Below, in pieces: positions 1 to 7,582 of a DNA stretch of 37,965 bases. The first letter of the stretch is position 1; each line of letters opens with the position of its first letter. Both the position numbers and the translations under genes were made by a program. A model generated the notes under the pieces. That model did no database searches and was not told the origin of the DNA. It saw nothing but the letters and a program-made list of their open reading frames with translations. The stretch is from JBOHCT01 sp050699055 (GTDB taxonomy: Bacteria > Actinomycetota > Actinomycetes > Streptosporangiales > JBOHCT01), in the NCBI GenBank assembly GCA_050699055.1, contig JBOHCT010000014.1, forward strand, positions 1-37,965, in the 5' to 3' direction.

Positions 1-55
1 ACGCAACGACCTCTGGTAGAGTTTGCGCCGAAGCGAACCGGAGAGGTACAGCTAC

Positions 56-931
56 ATGCCCGCATCGCCAAGCCTGCGCCGGCGGCGACTCGCCGCCGAG
101 CTGCGGAGACTGCGCGACCAGTCGGGCCTGACGGCCGCCGAGGTGGCCAAGCGGCTGCGGTGGCAGGAGTCGAAGATCTCGCGTGTGGAGCGGCGCCAGT
201 CCGGGCTCACCGCCCCGGAGCTGCGGAAGATCCTCGACGTGTACGAGGTCGAGGACCAGACGTACCGCGGGTACCTGAGCGAGCTGGCGCGCCGCGGCAA
301 CGAACGCGGCTGGTGGCAGAAGTATGGCGGCGTTGTCGGAACCGGATACGGGGACCTGATCAGCCTGGAGGACGAGGCGAGGGCGATCCGCATGTACCAG
401 CAGGAGCTGGTGCCGGGGATGCTCCAGACGGCGGACTACGCCCGCACCGTCATTCGGGCCGGCCTGCCGAGCGACACGGCGGAGGAGATCGACCGCCGGG
501 TCGAGGTCCGGCTGGAGCGCCAACAGATCCTGACGCGTCCGGACCCGCCCCCGCCTCGGGTCCACATCGTGCTCAGCGAGGCGGCCATCCGGCGCCCGGT
601 CGGTGGCTCCGACGTGATGCGGGAACAGCTCGAAAGCCTGATGAAACCCCGGGACCGAGCCAACGTCACCGTGCAGGTGCTGCCCTTCGATGTGGGCGTC
701 CACCCGTCGATGGTCGGGCCCTTTACGGCGATGACGTTCCCTGACCCTGATGACCTCGGCATCGTCTTCATGGAAAACCCTACGGGCTGCCTCTACCTGG
801 AATCCCCCGAGGAGCTCCGCGTCTACGAGGAACTGTGGAGCGCGCTCCAGGCCAACGCGCTCTCTCCGGACGACTCACAGGCCTTTCTGAAGAGCATGTC
901 CATCATGTTCCGAAGAAAGGAGGGAATGTAG
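56..931 (+). CDS. Scr1-type XRE helix-turn-helix regulator with DUF5753 domain
   Basis: DNA-binding regulator of 291 residues. Residues about 7-60 form an XRE helix-turn-helix (RLRDQSGLTAAEVAKRL, then ESKISRVE). The rest matches the DUF5753 sensor region seen in actinomycete Scr1/WhiJ-type proteins (QQELVPGMLQTADYAR, VQVLPFDVGVHPSM). I chose the ATG at 56 because GAGAGG lies nine bases upstream; an earlier in-frame start at 23 has no such site. It is followed closely by a DUF397 gene, the usual partner, and the pair is often classed as toxin-antitoxin-like or developmental regulation. The family and pairing are visible; the target genes are not. The neighbouring methyltransferase and tgm genes are plausible targets by proximity only. 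Confidence 0.9.
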   Translation: MPASPSLRRRRLAAELRRLRDQSGLTAAEVAKRLRWQESKISRVERRQSGLTAPELRKILDVYEVEDQTYRGYLSELARRGNERGWWQKYGGVVGTGYGDLISLEDEARAIRMYQQELVPGMLQTADYARTVIRAGLPSDTAEEIDRRVEVRLERQQILTRPDPPPPRVHIVLSEAAIRRPVGGSDVMREQLESLMKPRDRANVTVQVLPFDVGVHPSMVGPFTAMTFPDPDDLGIVFMENPTGCLYLESPEELRVYEELWSALQANALSPDDSQAFLKSMSIMFRRKEGM

Positions 932-959
932 GTTGGTTCGACGAAGGGAAGGGGGGATC

Positions 960-1163
960 ATGGGTATGAATCTCGCTGACGCCGTGTGGCGCAAGAGCGT
1001 CCACAGCGGCGCGACCAGCGATTGCGTCGAGGTCGCCGACAACCTGCGGGACGTCTGCGGAGTCCGCGACTCCAAGGACCGCCAGGGTCCGGCGCTGGTC
1101 TTCACTCGCGACGAGTGGAGCACCTTCGTCACCGGCGTGAAGAACGGCAGCTTCGACCGGTAG
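960..1163 (+). CDS. DUF397 small protein, partner of the XRE regulator
   Basis: A 67-residue DUF397 protein, recognised by WRKSVHSGATSDCVEVAD near the N terminus and GPALVFTRDEWSTFVTGVK at the C terminus. ATG at 960 is preceded by a purine-rich GGGAAGGGGGG site; a second in-frame ATG is two codons later. It starts 28 bases after the XRE gene, so the two are probably cotranscribed. DUF397 proteins pair with Scr1/WhiJ-type XRE proteins and are thought to modulate or be controlled by them. Transcription probably ends at the perfect hairpin just downstream. Confidence 0.9.
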   Translation: MGMNLADAVWRKSVHSGATSDCVEVADNLRDVCGVRDSKDRQGPALVFTRDEWSTFVTGVKNGSFDR

Positions 1164-1176
1164 TTGAGGCAAGAAG

Positions 1177-1219
1177 CCTCACGAGGAGCCCCCACCACGG
1201 GTGGGGGCTCCTCGTGAGG
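1177..1219 (+). terminator. Strong hairpin terminator after the XRE/DUF397 pair
   Basis: Perfect 20-bp stem with a 3-base loop (ACG); the left arm is CCTCACGAGGAGCCCCCACC and the right arm is its exact reverse complement. It lies 14 bases after the DUF397 stop. There is no T tract, which is common for actinomycete terminators. It separates the regulator pair from the methyltransferase gene that follows. Confidence 0.85.
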
Positions 1220-1243
1220 TGGCCAGGGAGAGGGCGAAGCGGG

Positions 1244-2044
1244 ATGCGGCCGGACGAGTACGACATCGACACGAAACACGCGAGCGCCGCTCGGGTCTAC
1301 GACTATTGCCTTGGCGGGGAGGACCACTACGCGGTCGACCGTCGCTCGGCTGACATGGCGGACGAGATGTTCCCGGGGACCAAGGCCGCCCTCCGGAACA
1401 ACCGCCGCTACCTGGAACGGGTGGTGCGGTTCCTCGCCGCGGAGTGCGGCATCCGCCAGTTCATCGACAACGGGTCCGGACTCCCAACCAAGAACAACGC
1501 CCACCAGGTCGCCCAGAGCATCGCCCCCGACGCCCGCGTCGTCTACATCGATAACGACCCCGTGGTGCTGGCGCACCAGAAGGTCCACGCGCTGGAGACG
1601 GAGCACACCGCCTTCCTCCTGGCGGACGCCTGCGACGTCGACCAGATCATGACCCATCCCGACACCAAGCGGCTCATCGACCTCGGCCGGCCGATCGCGC
1701 TGCTGTACCTCAGCTTCCTCCATTTCATCCCGGAGACCGTTGCCGACCCGTTCGACGTGGTCCGCCGGGCCCTCGGCTACCTCGCCCCCGGCAGCTACCT
1801 GGCGATCAGCCACGCCTGCTCTGACGACCCGGCGGTGCGAAGCGGGTTCGATGACCTCGCCGTGGACGCGACCGGCGGTCACTTCGGCAAGCTGCGGAAG
1901 AGGTCGGAGATCCGGCGCTTCTTCGAGGGGTTGGATGTCATCGACCCCGGCCTCGTCGACGTCAACACCTGGCGTCCCGACGGCAGGGAAGAGCAGCAGG
2001 CGGCCGTGCTGATCGAGTACGGCGGCGTCGCCCGCAAGCCTTGA
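1244..2044 (+). CDS. SAM-dependent methyltransferase, PF04672 (DUF574) family
   Basis: Protein of 266 residues. The N terminus HASAARVYDYCLGGEDHYAVDR is cut here to its key part ARVYDYCLGGEDHYAVDR, the hallmark of the actinomycete PF04672 methyltransferases. The SAM-binding loop reads FIDNGSGLPT where the family usually has a GTGLPT form, and VVYIDNDPVVLAH follows as the acidic second strand. The ATG at 1244 sits after AGGGCGAAGCGGG; longer in-frame extensions run through the terminator hairpin and are unlikely. These enzymes are common beside Scr1/DUF397 pairs. The substrate is unknown. A role in tailoring the tgm peptide is possible by position, but this family is not a standard part of tgm clusters. 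Confidence 0.85.
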   Translation: MRPDEYDIDTKHASAARVYDYCLGGEDHYAVDRRSADMADEMFPGTKAALRNNRRYLERVVRFLAAECGIRQFIDNGSGLPTKNNAHQVAQSIAPDARVVYIDNDPVVLAHQKVHALETEHTAFLLADACDVDQIMTHPDTKRLIDLGRPIALLYLSFLHFIPETVADPFDVVRRALGYLAPGSYLAISHACSDDPAVRSGFDDLAVDATGGHFGKLRKRSEIRRFFEGLDVIDPGLVDVNTWRPDGREEQQAAVLIEYGGVARKP

Positions 2045-2233
2045 GCAAGGGAAGCCGCCACCTCCACCCGCCACCCAGCACCCCCATGAACGACACCGCG
2101 AGGTGCGGTACGTGTTCGGGCCTCGATCCTCTTCGAGCCCGAAGCGCCTCAAGGTCGTGTCGGTCCCATCCCCACGCGACGGTCGACCGCGCATCTGGCC
2201 TGTCGATGTGGTGTCTGCGAAAGATGCCCGCGT

Positions 2234-2291
2234 CGGTTACACTGAGTTAGCGACCGTAACATATCGTGCTTGGCAACGGAAGGTCGAGCCT
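2234..2291 (+). promoter_or_regulatory. Leader and possible operator before tgmA
   Basis: The 247 bases between the methyltransferase and tgmA hold no gene I can support. Near tgmA, GTTAC (2236-2240) and GTAAC (2256-2260) form a 5-bp inverted repeat with centres two helical turns apart, followed by a relatively AT-rich stretch and a GGAAGG ribosome binding site before the ATG at 2292. The repeat is short and could be chance. Confidence 0.3.
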
Positions 2292-2606
2292 ATGTCTGAT
2301 CCGCTGACCGTCGAACCGTTTCCGCTTGGAAGGGCGTTCGGGCTAGTCGGGCCCTCGGACGACGGACCAAGCGAACCCGAGACCCGGCCGTTCGGACTGA
2401 CCCTTGCCGCCGAACCTTCGGCGAGCATCGTGCCAGCGATCGACCCCGCGCACCTGTTCTACGATCACGAGAAGCAGGTCGCCCTGATCCGCGAGGGTGA
2501 CACGGCTATCGCCGTGATGAAGCACTCCAGCAACAAGACTAGGACCTCGACAAGCGCGCACGATCGCAACCCGCCAGATGACGACACCGATGTCGGCGGT
2601 GACTGA
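2292..2606 (+). CDS. tgmA: TgmA: ATP-grasp-modified RiPP (graspetide) precursor
   Basis: Precursor peptide of 104 residues. The leader carries the conserved PFGL motif (residues 33-36), the element that in graspetide families is read by the ATP-grasp ligase, and a DPAHLFYDHEKQVAL stretch typical of the family. The C-terminal core (about 78-104) starts KHSSNKTRTSTSAHD and ends in an acidic run (DDDTD). Thr/Ser hydroxyls would be esterified to Asp side chains by TgmB, giving omega-ester rings. ATG at 2292 has GGAAGG upstream. An in-frame extension to 2103 is open but lacks family similarity. The precursor looks intact although its ligase gene is broken. Confidence 0.9.
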   Translation: MSDPLTVEPFPLGRAFGLVGPSDDGPSEPETRPFGLTLAAEPSASIVPAIDPAHLFYDHEKQVALIREGDTAIAVMKHSSNKTRTSTSAHDRNPPDDDTDVGGD

Positions 2607-3478
2607 GACTGGAAAGTCCACGGTTCTGGTGCTCACCCACTGGTTCGATCCGACTGCAGACTGGGTCGTGGACGAGCTGAATCGACGCGAGGTCCCCGTC
2701 TTCCGCTGCGACGCTGGGGAGTTTCCTCAGCGGCTCGCGGTTCGCGCTTCCTTTGAGGAGGGCCAGGTGACCGGCACGATCAGCGTCGGCTACCGGGTTG
2801 CGCGACTGGAGGAGATTTGCGGCATATACCACCGTCGGCCAACCATGTTCGAGTTTGTGGACGGCATGTCCGAGGCCGAACGACGCTGGGCCACTTCCGA
2901 GGCGCGCCTTGGTTTCGGTGGCCAGTCTAGCGACTCCGCGCACCCTGATCAGCAACGACCCCGTCGGCGTACGAGAGTTCGCGGAGCAGGTGGGGCGGGT
3001 GATTTACAAGCCGCTGTCACCGGGCGGCATCCAGGAGGAAGGGCAGCACCACGCGCTGTACGCTAGGCGGCTCTTGCCGGAAGACTGCGGCGATCCCAGC
3101 ATCTCGCTGACTGCCCACCTGTTCCAGGAGTGGGTTGAGCACGATCATGCGGTGCGCATGACCGTGGTCGACGACAGGCTCTTTGCGGTGGCAATTCATG
3201 CCCGGTCCGAGGCAGCACGTGTCGATTGGCGCTCCGACTACGATGCGCTGACCTACGAGGTGATCACCGCGCCTGCCGATGTGCGGGCGGGGGTTCGCAA
3301 GCTGATGACGGGCCTCGGACTTCGGTTCGGCGCGCTCGACTTCCTGGTTACGCACGACGGGTCCTGGACGTTCCTCGAAATCAACCCGAATGGCCAGTGG
3401 GCGTGGATCGAGGAGGTCGCGCCAGCCATCGCGTCCGCGATCGCGGACGGTCTGACCAGAGGGGCCAGGGTCAAGTGA
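2578..3478 (+). pseudogene. tgmB: tgmB, ATP-grasp peptide ligase with internal deletion and frameshift
   Basis: The ligase that would form the ester bonds is split over two frames. The N-terminal part (2578 to about 2930) reads VLVLTHWFDPTADWVVDELN and IYHRRPTMFEF, ending SEARLGFGG. The C-terminal part in frame +2 (from about 2928) resumes at TPRTLISNDPVGVREFAE and keeps the ATP-binding Lys (VIYKPLSP), LFQEWVEHDHAVRM and the Mg-binding FLEINPNGQW. Compared with the family, roughly 30-35 residues between these blocks (the WVNHP...YKP region) are missing, and the remainder is out of frame (901 bases). So this is a deletion, not just an indel. It overlaps tgmA at its start and tgmC by four bases. 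Biological loss and assembly loss are both possible. Confidence 0.85.
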
Positions 3479-4659
3479 CACGAGAAGCCGCCGCGCTCGC
3501 AGACGACATCCTGGCCCGACGGCTACGCCGGGGACTCGCCGCGACCCTTACCGCGAACCGGCAGATGCCGTCCGAGTGGAAGCCGGTCTTCGAACGGGTG
3601 CCCCGTCACCCGTTTGTCCCACGGGTCTTCGTCAGCCCCGCGAACGATGGACTGTACAAGCCACTAGACGGGACGCTCCCGGGGAACCGAAAGAAATGGC
3701 TGCGCGCCGCCTACACCGACGACATCTGCGTGACACAAGTCGACGGGAACGACGACGCGTGGCACCGGGCGCTTGAAGAGGGCAGTGTCGAGGGTGAGCC
3801 GACGTGCACCAGCTCACAGCCATCTCTCATGGCGGCGATGCTCGCCCTCTTGGACCTCCGGGACGGTCACCGTGTTCTAGAGGTCGGGACCGGTACGGGG
3901 TACAACGCCGCACTCATCTGTGAGCGCCTCGGCTCCGCGGCTGTCAGCTCGGTCGACGTGGATGCAGGCTTGGTCGCCCAGGCTCAGCGGGCGCTCACCC
4001 GGCTCGGATACTCGCCCATCCTCGCGGCCGTGGACGGGGCCGCAGGATACCCGGCGAACGCCCCGTACGACCGTGTGGTCGCGACATGCTCGTTCGGTCG
4101 CGTCCCCATCTCCTGGGTCGAGCAGGCACGACCTGGCGCGGTCATCCTGGTGAACCTGTTTCGCTGTCTCGGCGGAGGCATCCTCGTCCGTCTTGTCGTC
4201 TCCCGGGGCGGCATAGCCCAGGGCAGGTTCGTCGCCGACACCGGCGGCTTCATGCCTTCGCGGGCGGAGGCGCCTGTCGGCACGTTCCGCCTCTACCAGC
4301 GGGTGAGCGGCCAGGATGGCAAATCCCGCGAGACAGACCTCGATCCGGAGGTCCTCCGCCAGCCGGACGTACGGTTCCTCGCCGCGCTGATGTGCGACGA
4401 CATGGCCGAACTGTGGAGCGAACCGCAAGAAGGACCGGAGGAGTACTGGCTGCTGTCCACCGACGGGTCGTGGGCGCGCCATACCGGCGGCGCCGTCAGT
4501 CAGGGCGGCCCTCGTCGCCTCTGGGATCAACTCGAACGCGGGTACGCGCGTTGGCTCGCCCTGGGAAAGCCAACGCGGCACCGCTTCGGCCTGACGGTCA
4601 CATCCGAAGGACAGGAACTCTGGATAGACGAACCGTCCTGCCCTCTGCGGGCCCTATGA
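3475..4659 (+). CDS. tgmC: TgmC: PIMT-like methyltransferase of the graspetide system
   Basis: Methyltransferase of 394 residues in the ATP-grasp peptide maturation family. GTG at 3475 overlaps the tgmB stop (GTGA), which supports translational coupling. The SAM-binding motif LEVGTGTGYNAALI lies at about 135-148, preceded by CTSSQPSLMAAML as in protein L-isoaspartyl methyltransferases. A long C-terminal domain follows (residues about 230-394), as in TgmC proteins. Work on related graspetides (fuscimiditide) showed that such PIMT homologues methylate an Asp in the ester-ringed peptide, which then closes to an aspartimide; that role is inferred here. The gene appears intact. Confidence 0.88.
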   Translation: MTREAAALADDILARRLRRGLAATLTANRQMPSEWKPVFERVPRHPFVPRVFVSPANDGLYKPLDGTLPGNRKKWLRAAYTDDICVTQVDGNDDAWHRALEEGSVEGEPTCTSSQPSLMAAMLALLDLRDGHRVLEVGTGTGYNAALICERLGSAAVSSVDVDAGLVAQAQRALTRLGYSPILAAVDGAAGYPANAPYDRVVATCSFGRVPISWVEQARPGAVILVNLFRCLGGGILVRLVVSRGGIAQGRFVADTGGFMPSRAEAPVGTFRLYQRVSGQDGKSRETDLDPEVLRQPDVRFLAALMCDDMAELWSEPQEGPEEYWLLSTDGSWARHTGGAVSQGGPRRLWDQLERGYARWLALGKPTRHRFGLTVTSEGQELWIDEPSCPLRAL

Positions 4660-4899
4660 CCAAGGCGACCTTCCTCCCGAACGGGGAGTCGGGCGGCGCG
4701 GGACGGGGTGTTCGCGACCTGCCGGCGATGGCGGTCACGTTGCTTTGCCAGAAGAAGTAGCACATCGGTGCCCAGTCCGGTCCAGAACCCACACGGTTAC
4801 CGATTAGTTCTACCGCGTCCGATTCCCGACTGATCGATCGACGGGTGGCCGAACGGTTCGGCTGCTGCGCGGGAGGGCGGCGGGTGGCCGTCGCATGGC

Positions 4900-4918
4900 G
4901 GTATGGTAATTGGTATGG
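4900..4918 (+). promoter_or_regulatory. Direct repeat GGTATGG at the antitoxin start
   Basis: GGTATGG occurs at 4900-4906 and 4912-4918, flanking TAATT, and the second copy contains the start codon. Ribbon-helix-helix antitoxins often bind such short repeats to repress their own operon. The second repeat could also be chance duplication around two possible ATG codons (4903, 4915). Confidence 0.3.
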
Positions 4919-5172
4919 CGAACACCGAGAAGGTAACGGTCACCCTGCCGATCGAGATGGTCGAGGCCATCCGGGGACTCGTTGCAGACGGCAAGGCGCC
5001 CAACGTCTCGGGTTTCGTCCACCACGCTGTCGAGGTGTCCTTGGACGACATCGCGGGATGGGGCGCCATGCTCGCTCAGGCGCTACGCGACACTGGCGGC
5101 GAGATGACCCCGGATGAGCGCGCGTGGGCAGACGAGGTACTCGGCCGCTCGCGATCGCACAGCGCCGCATGA
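4915..5172 (+). CDS. Ribbon-helix-helix antitoxin of a PIN-type TA pair
   Basis: Protein of 85 residues. The N terminus KVTVTLPIEMVEAIRGLVAD has the beta strand and first helix of a ribbon-helix-helix (CopG/ParD-like) fold, and NVSGFVHHAVEVSL the second helix. The C-terminal half (MTPDERAWADEVLG) is the expected toxin-binding tail. Its stop overlaps the toxin start as ATGA, the normal coupling of vapBC-type operons. ATG at 4903 is an alternative start four codons earlier. It probably neutralises the PIN toxin and represses the operon. Confidence 0.85.
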   Translation: MANTEKVTVTLPIEMVEAIRGLVADGKAPNVSGFVHHAVEVSLDDIAGWGAMLAQALRDTGGEMTPDERAWADEVLGRSRSHSAA

Positions 5173-5549
5173 GCACCGGAGTCACGCTTGACGCAGGACC
5201 CCTGCTGAAACTCGACCGGAACGACCGGCAGGTCGCGGTGCTGCTCGCGCGTGCCGAGGAGACAGCGGAACCGGTCATCGTTCCCGGGACCGCACTGGCA
5301 CATGCCATCCGCGACCCGGCAAGACAGGCCCGTCTCTCACGGCTGCTTCGGCAACCCAGAACCAGAGTCATCCCCCTTGACCGGGTGGACGCCACAAGCG
5401 TCGGACGACTCCTCGCCGCCAGCGACACCAGTGACATAGCGGACGCGCACGTGGTTGTGTGTGCCCGCCGAGCAGGGACGGGCGTCGTCACCAGCGACCC
5501 CGACGACCTCCGTCGTCTCGATCCGACAATCACTCTGACCATCGCCTGA
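5169..5549 (+). CDS. PIN-domain toxin (VapC-like)
   Basis: PIN-domain protein of 126 residues, expected to act as a Mg-dependent ribonuclease. The first acidic residue is in GVTLDAGPLL (Asp8), and the later cluster is DTSDIADAHVVV (Asp89, Asp92) and VVTSDPDDLRRL (about Asp110-112). The second acidic residue usually found about position 40 is not obvious; the stretch reads VPGTALAHAIRDPARQARL, as in an actinomycete PIN subfamily. Start by ATGA overlap with the antitoxin. Confidence 0.85.
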   Translation: MSTGVTLDAGPLLKLDRNDRQVAVLLARAEETAEPVIVPGTALAHAIRDPARQARLSRLLRQPRTRVIPLDRVDATSVGRLLAASDTSDIADAHVVVCARRAGTGVVTSDPDDLRRLDPTITLTIA

Positions 5550-5775
5550 CCGTTCGCAGATGCACGCACAACTCGGGTGGCCGGAGAACGACTCTGGCAC
5601 CACCGGGCGACCCGGAAGAGCCACGGAACCTAAGTTGCTGCCTTCCCCGCCTTCGGTTCGCAACCGCCGGTCACCGAGCGGCTGCGGGACGCCTGTAGTG
5701 TCGCGGCCGTGAGTGCTCGATTGCTCACACGCTGGCCGTGATCGGCTCGCGGCACTACCGCTTCCCGGTCGCGAC

Positions 5776-6501
5776 CTACCGGCTTGCGGTGTCGATGAGC
5801 GTCTGGGTGAGCATCTCGGGAGCGATGATCATGGCGTCGTGGCCCGTGCCGATCTCCCGCCATTCCCAGTCGGAGCGGGCACGGGCCCAGCGCCGGCTGG
5901 ACTCGAGGGGCGGGTAAAACGGGTGGGTGCACGCGATGTAGGTACACGGCAGCCCGTTGCCGACGGGATGGCGGAGCGCCACCGTGTCCCGATAGCTGCG
6001 TACCGGATGCGGGGTCAGCCGGCGTCTCAGCCAGGCGGAGTCGGCGGGATCGGTGACAGCGAAGGCGTCCGGGCTGAACGGCGGCATCGCGACGCCACCG
6101 CTGAACTCCTTGGCCTGGTCGATCCGTTCGGCGACCACGCCGGGTGGAATCTCGTCGAAGCCGGTGTGGCCGTCCTCCACGATGAGCGCGTCGAGGTAGA
6201 CGAGCCGGCGGATGCGATCCGGGACGCGGTCGGCGGCGCCGGTGATCGACATGCCCCCATGACTGTGTCCCACGAGTACGACGTCGGTGAGCTCCTCGGC
6301 TTCGAGTACGCCGACGACGTCGGCGACGAAGGTCTCCACGCCCACCCGCTCATCGAGGAGATGGGCGCGCTCGCCCAGCCCCGTGAGGGTGGGCGTGAAC
6401 ACCCGGTGCCCGGCCGCACGCATCCGGTCGGCGACGCGCCGCCAACACCAGCCGCCGTGAAAGCCCCCGTGCACCAGCACGAACGTGAGCTCGGCCTTCA
6501 T
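5776..6501 (-). CDS. Alpha/beta hydrolase (EstP-like)
   Basis: Hydrolase of 241 residues with the oxyanion-hole motif FVLVHGGFHGGWCW near the start, the nucleophile elbow VGHSHGG (Ser80) and the catalytic His in GTGHDAMI (His221). Length and layout fit the pyrethroid-hydrolase/salicylate-esterase-like group. It is last in the minus-strand catabolic operon, 10 bases after the luciferase-like gene. It may cleave an ester or lactone at an early or late step of the pathway. No signal peptide, so it acts in the cytoplasm. Confidence 0.82.
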   Translation of the reverse strand: MKAELTFVLVHGGFHGGWCWRRVADRMRAAGHRVFTPTLTGLGERAHLLDERVGVETFVADVVGVLEAEELTDVVLVGHSHGGMSITGAADRVPDRIRRLVYLDALIVEDGHTGFDEIPPGVVAERIDQAKEFSGGVAMPPFSPDAFAVTDPADSAWLRRRLTPHPVRSYRDTVALRHPVGNGLPCTYIACTHPFYPPLESSRRWARARSDWEWREIGTGHDAMIIAPEMLTQTLIDTASR

Positions 6502-6511
6502 CCGCCGCCTC

Positions 6512-7528
6512 TCATGGGTTCCTCAGCACCGGCACGACCTCGCGGGCCAGCAGGTCGAGCGACGCCTGCGCGCTGTCGACCGGCATCCCGACCCAGTCGG
6601 TCCTGAAGAGGAAGTGGTTGACCCCGAGCTTGTCGCGCCAGGGCAGGAGCCGCTCGAGGCAGTCGTCCGGCGTCCCCACCACGAACCTGCCGTGTTCGAG
6701 CTCGGCATAGGGTCGGCGGAAGGACTCCCGGTCCGGCATCACCGTGTCCTGTCCCCAGTCGGCGTACACCTGGTACTTCGCCCTCAGGTACGGCTCAGCC
6801 AACTCGAGGGCCCGCTCCCGGGTCTCCGCGCAGAAGATCTCTCTGACGGCCGGGAGCTCGCGCGGCTCGCCCCTGCCCGCGGCCGCGCGTTCCGTCCGGT
6901 AGATCTCCAGTTGGCGGGCGATCGTCTCCACCGTCGCGTGCGGGTTGATCATCCAGGTGTCGGCCAGCCTGGCGGCGCGCCGGACCGCCGCGTCGCTGTT
7001 GGCCGCCATCCAGACGGGCGGACGCGGACGCTGTACGGGCAGCAGGTTCAGGCTGACGCCGTCCAGGTGGCACCACGGCAGGTCGGCCTCGACGCTCTCC
7101 CCGCTCCACAGCGCCTGGACGATACGGAGGTTCTCGGTCAGGCGACGCGTCTTGTCCCGGGTCGGCACGCCGAGCGCGTCGTACTCCACCTGCCGGTAGC
7201 CGAGCCCGACCCCGAAGATGAGGCGTCCCCCGGATACCACGTCAAGGCTCGCGTAGTTCTCCGCCGTGTCGACCGGGTTGTGCAAGGCCAGGAGGTGAAT
7301 ACCCATGCCGACGCGCATGTCGCCCGCGTCGGCCGCGACGCGGGCGAGGTACGGCAGCGGCTGGATGTGCGCCAGTGACTCGCTGAGGTGATGCTGGCCG
7401 GCGAACACCGAGTCGAGGCCATGGTCGCGAGCCGAGCGGACGAGCCGCAGTTGCTCCTCGAGGGCGGTCACCTGGTCCCGGCCTGGTGGCTGCTGGTTGG
7501 TAAGGAAGACACCGACCCGCACCGTCAC
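6512..7528 (-). CDS. LLM-class flavin-dependent oxidoreductase
   Basis: Luciferase-like (TIM barrel) oxidoreductase of 338 residues, near family length. Visible blocks are VRVGVFLTNQQPPGRDQV at the start, LVRSARDHGLDSVFAGQHH, IHLLALHNPVDTAENYASLD, GGRLIFGVGLGYRQVEYDAL and the C-terminal FVVGTPDDCLERL. GTG start with AAGGGAG about seven bases upstream. Members use FMN (as monooxygenases) or F420; which cofactor applies here cannot be read directly. A CofD-like gene elsewhere in the window makes F420 plausible. It lies between the MmgE/PrpD and hydrolase genes, so it probably oxidises or hydroxylates the operon's substrate. Confidence 0.85.
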   Translation of the reverse strand: MTVRVGVFLTNQQPPGRDQVTALEEQLRLVRSARDHGLDSVFAGQHHLSESLAHIQPLPYLARVAADAGDMRVGMGIHLLALHNPVDTAENYASLDVVSGGRLIFGVGLGYRQVEYDALGVPTRDKTRRLTENLRIVQALWSGESVEADLPWCHLDGVSLNLLPVQRPRPPVWMAANSDAAVRRAARLADTWMINPHATVETIARQLEIYRTERAAAGRGEPRELPAVREIFCAETRERALELAEPYLRAKYQVYADWGQDTVMPDRESFRRPYAELEHGRFVVGTPDDCLERLLPWRDKLGVNHFLFRTDWVGMPVDSAQASLDLLAREVVPVLRNP

Positions 7529-7582
7529 CGTGACTCCCTTCCGCCGAGCCGCCGAGAGCGCGCGGGCGGCGGTACGGCCCGG

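Noticed and set aside
875..2194. Long minus-strand frame of 439 codons opposite the methyltransferase
   Set aside because: It covers a clear methyltransferase, a DUF397 gene and a terminator on the plus strand, and its Arg/Pro/Val/Gly-rich text has no domain. It is an antisense frame caused by high GC.
2103..2291. Upstream extension of TgmA
   Set aside because: The additional 63 residues do not resemble graspetide leaders, and the ATG at 2292 has a ribosome binding site and the normal family start.
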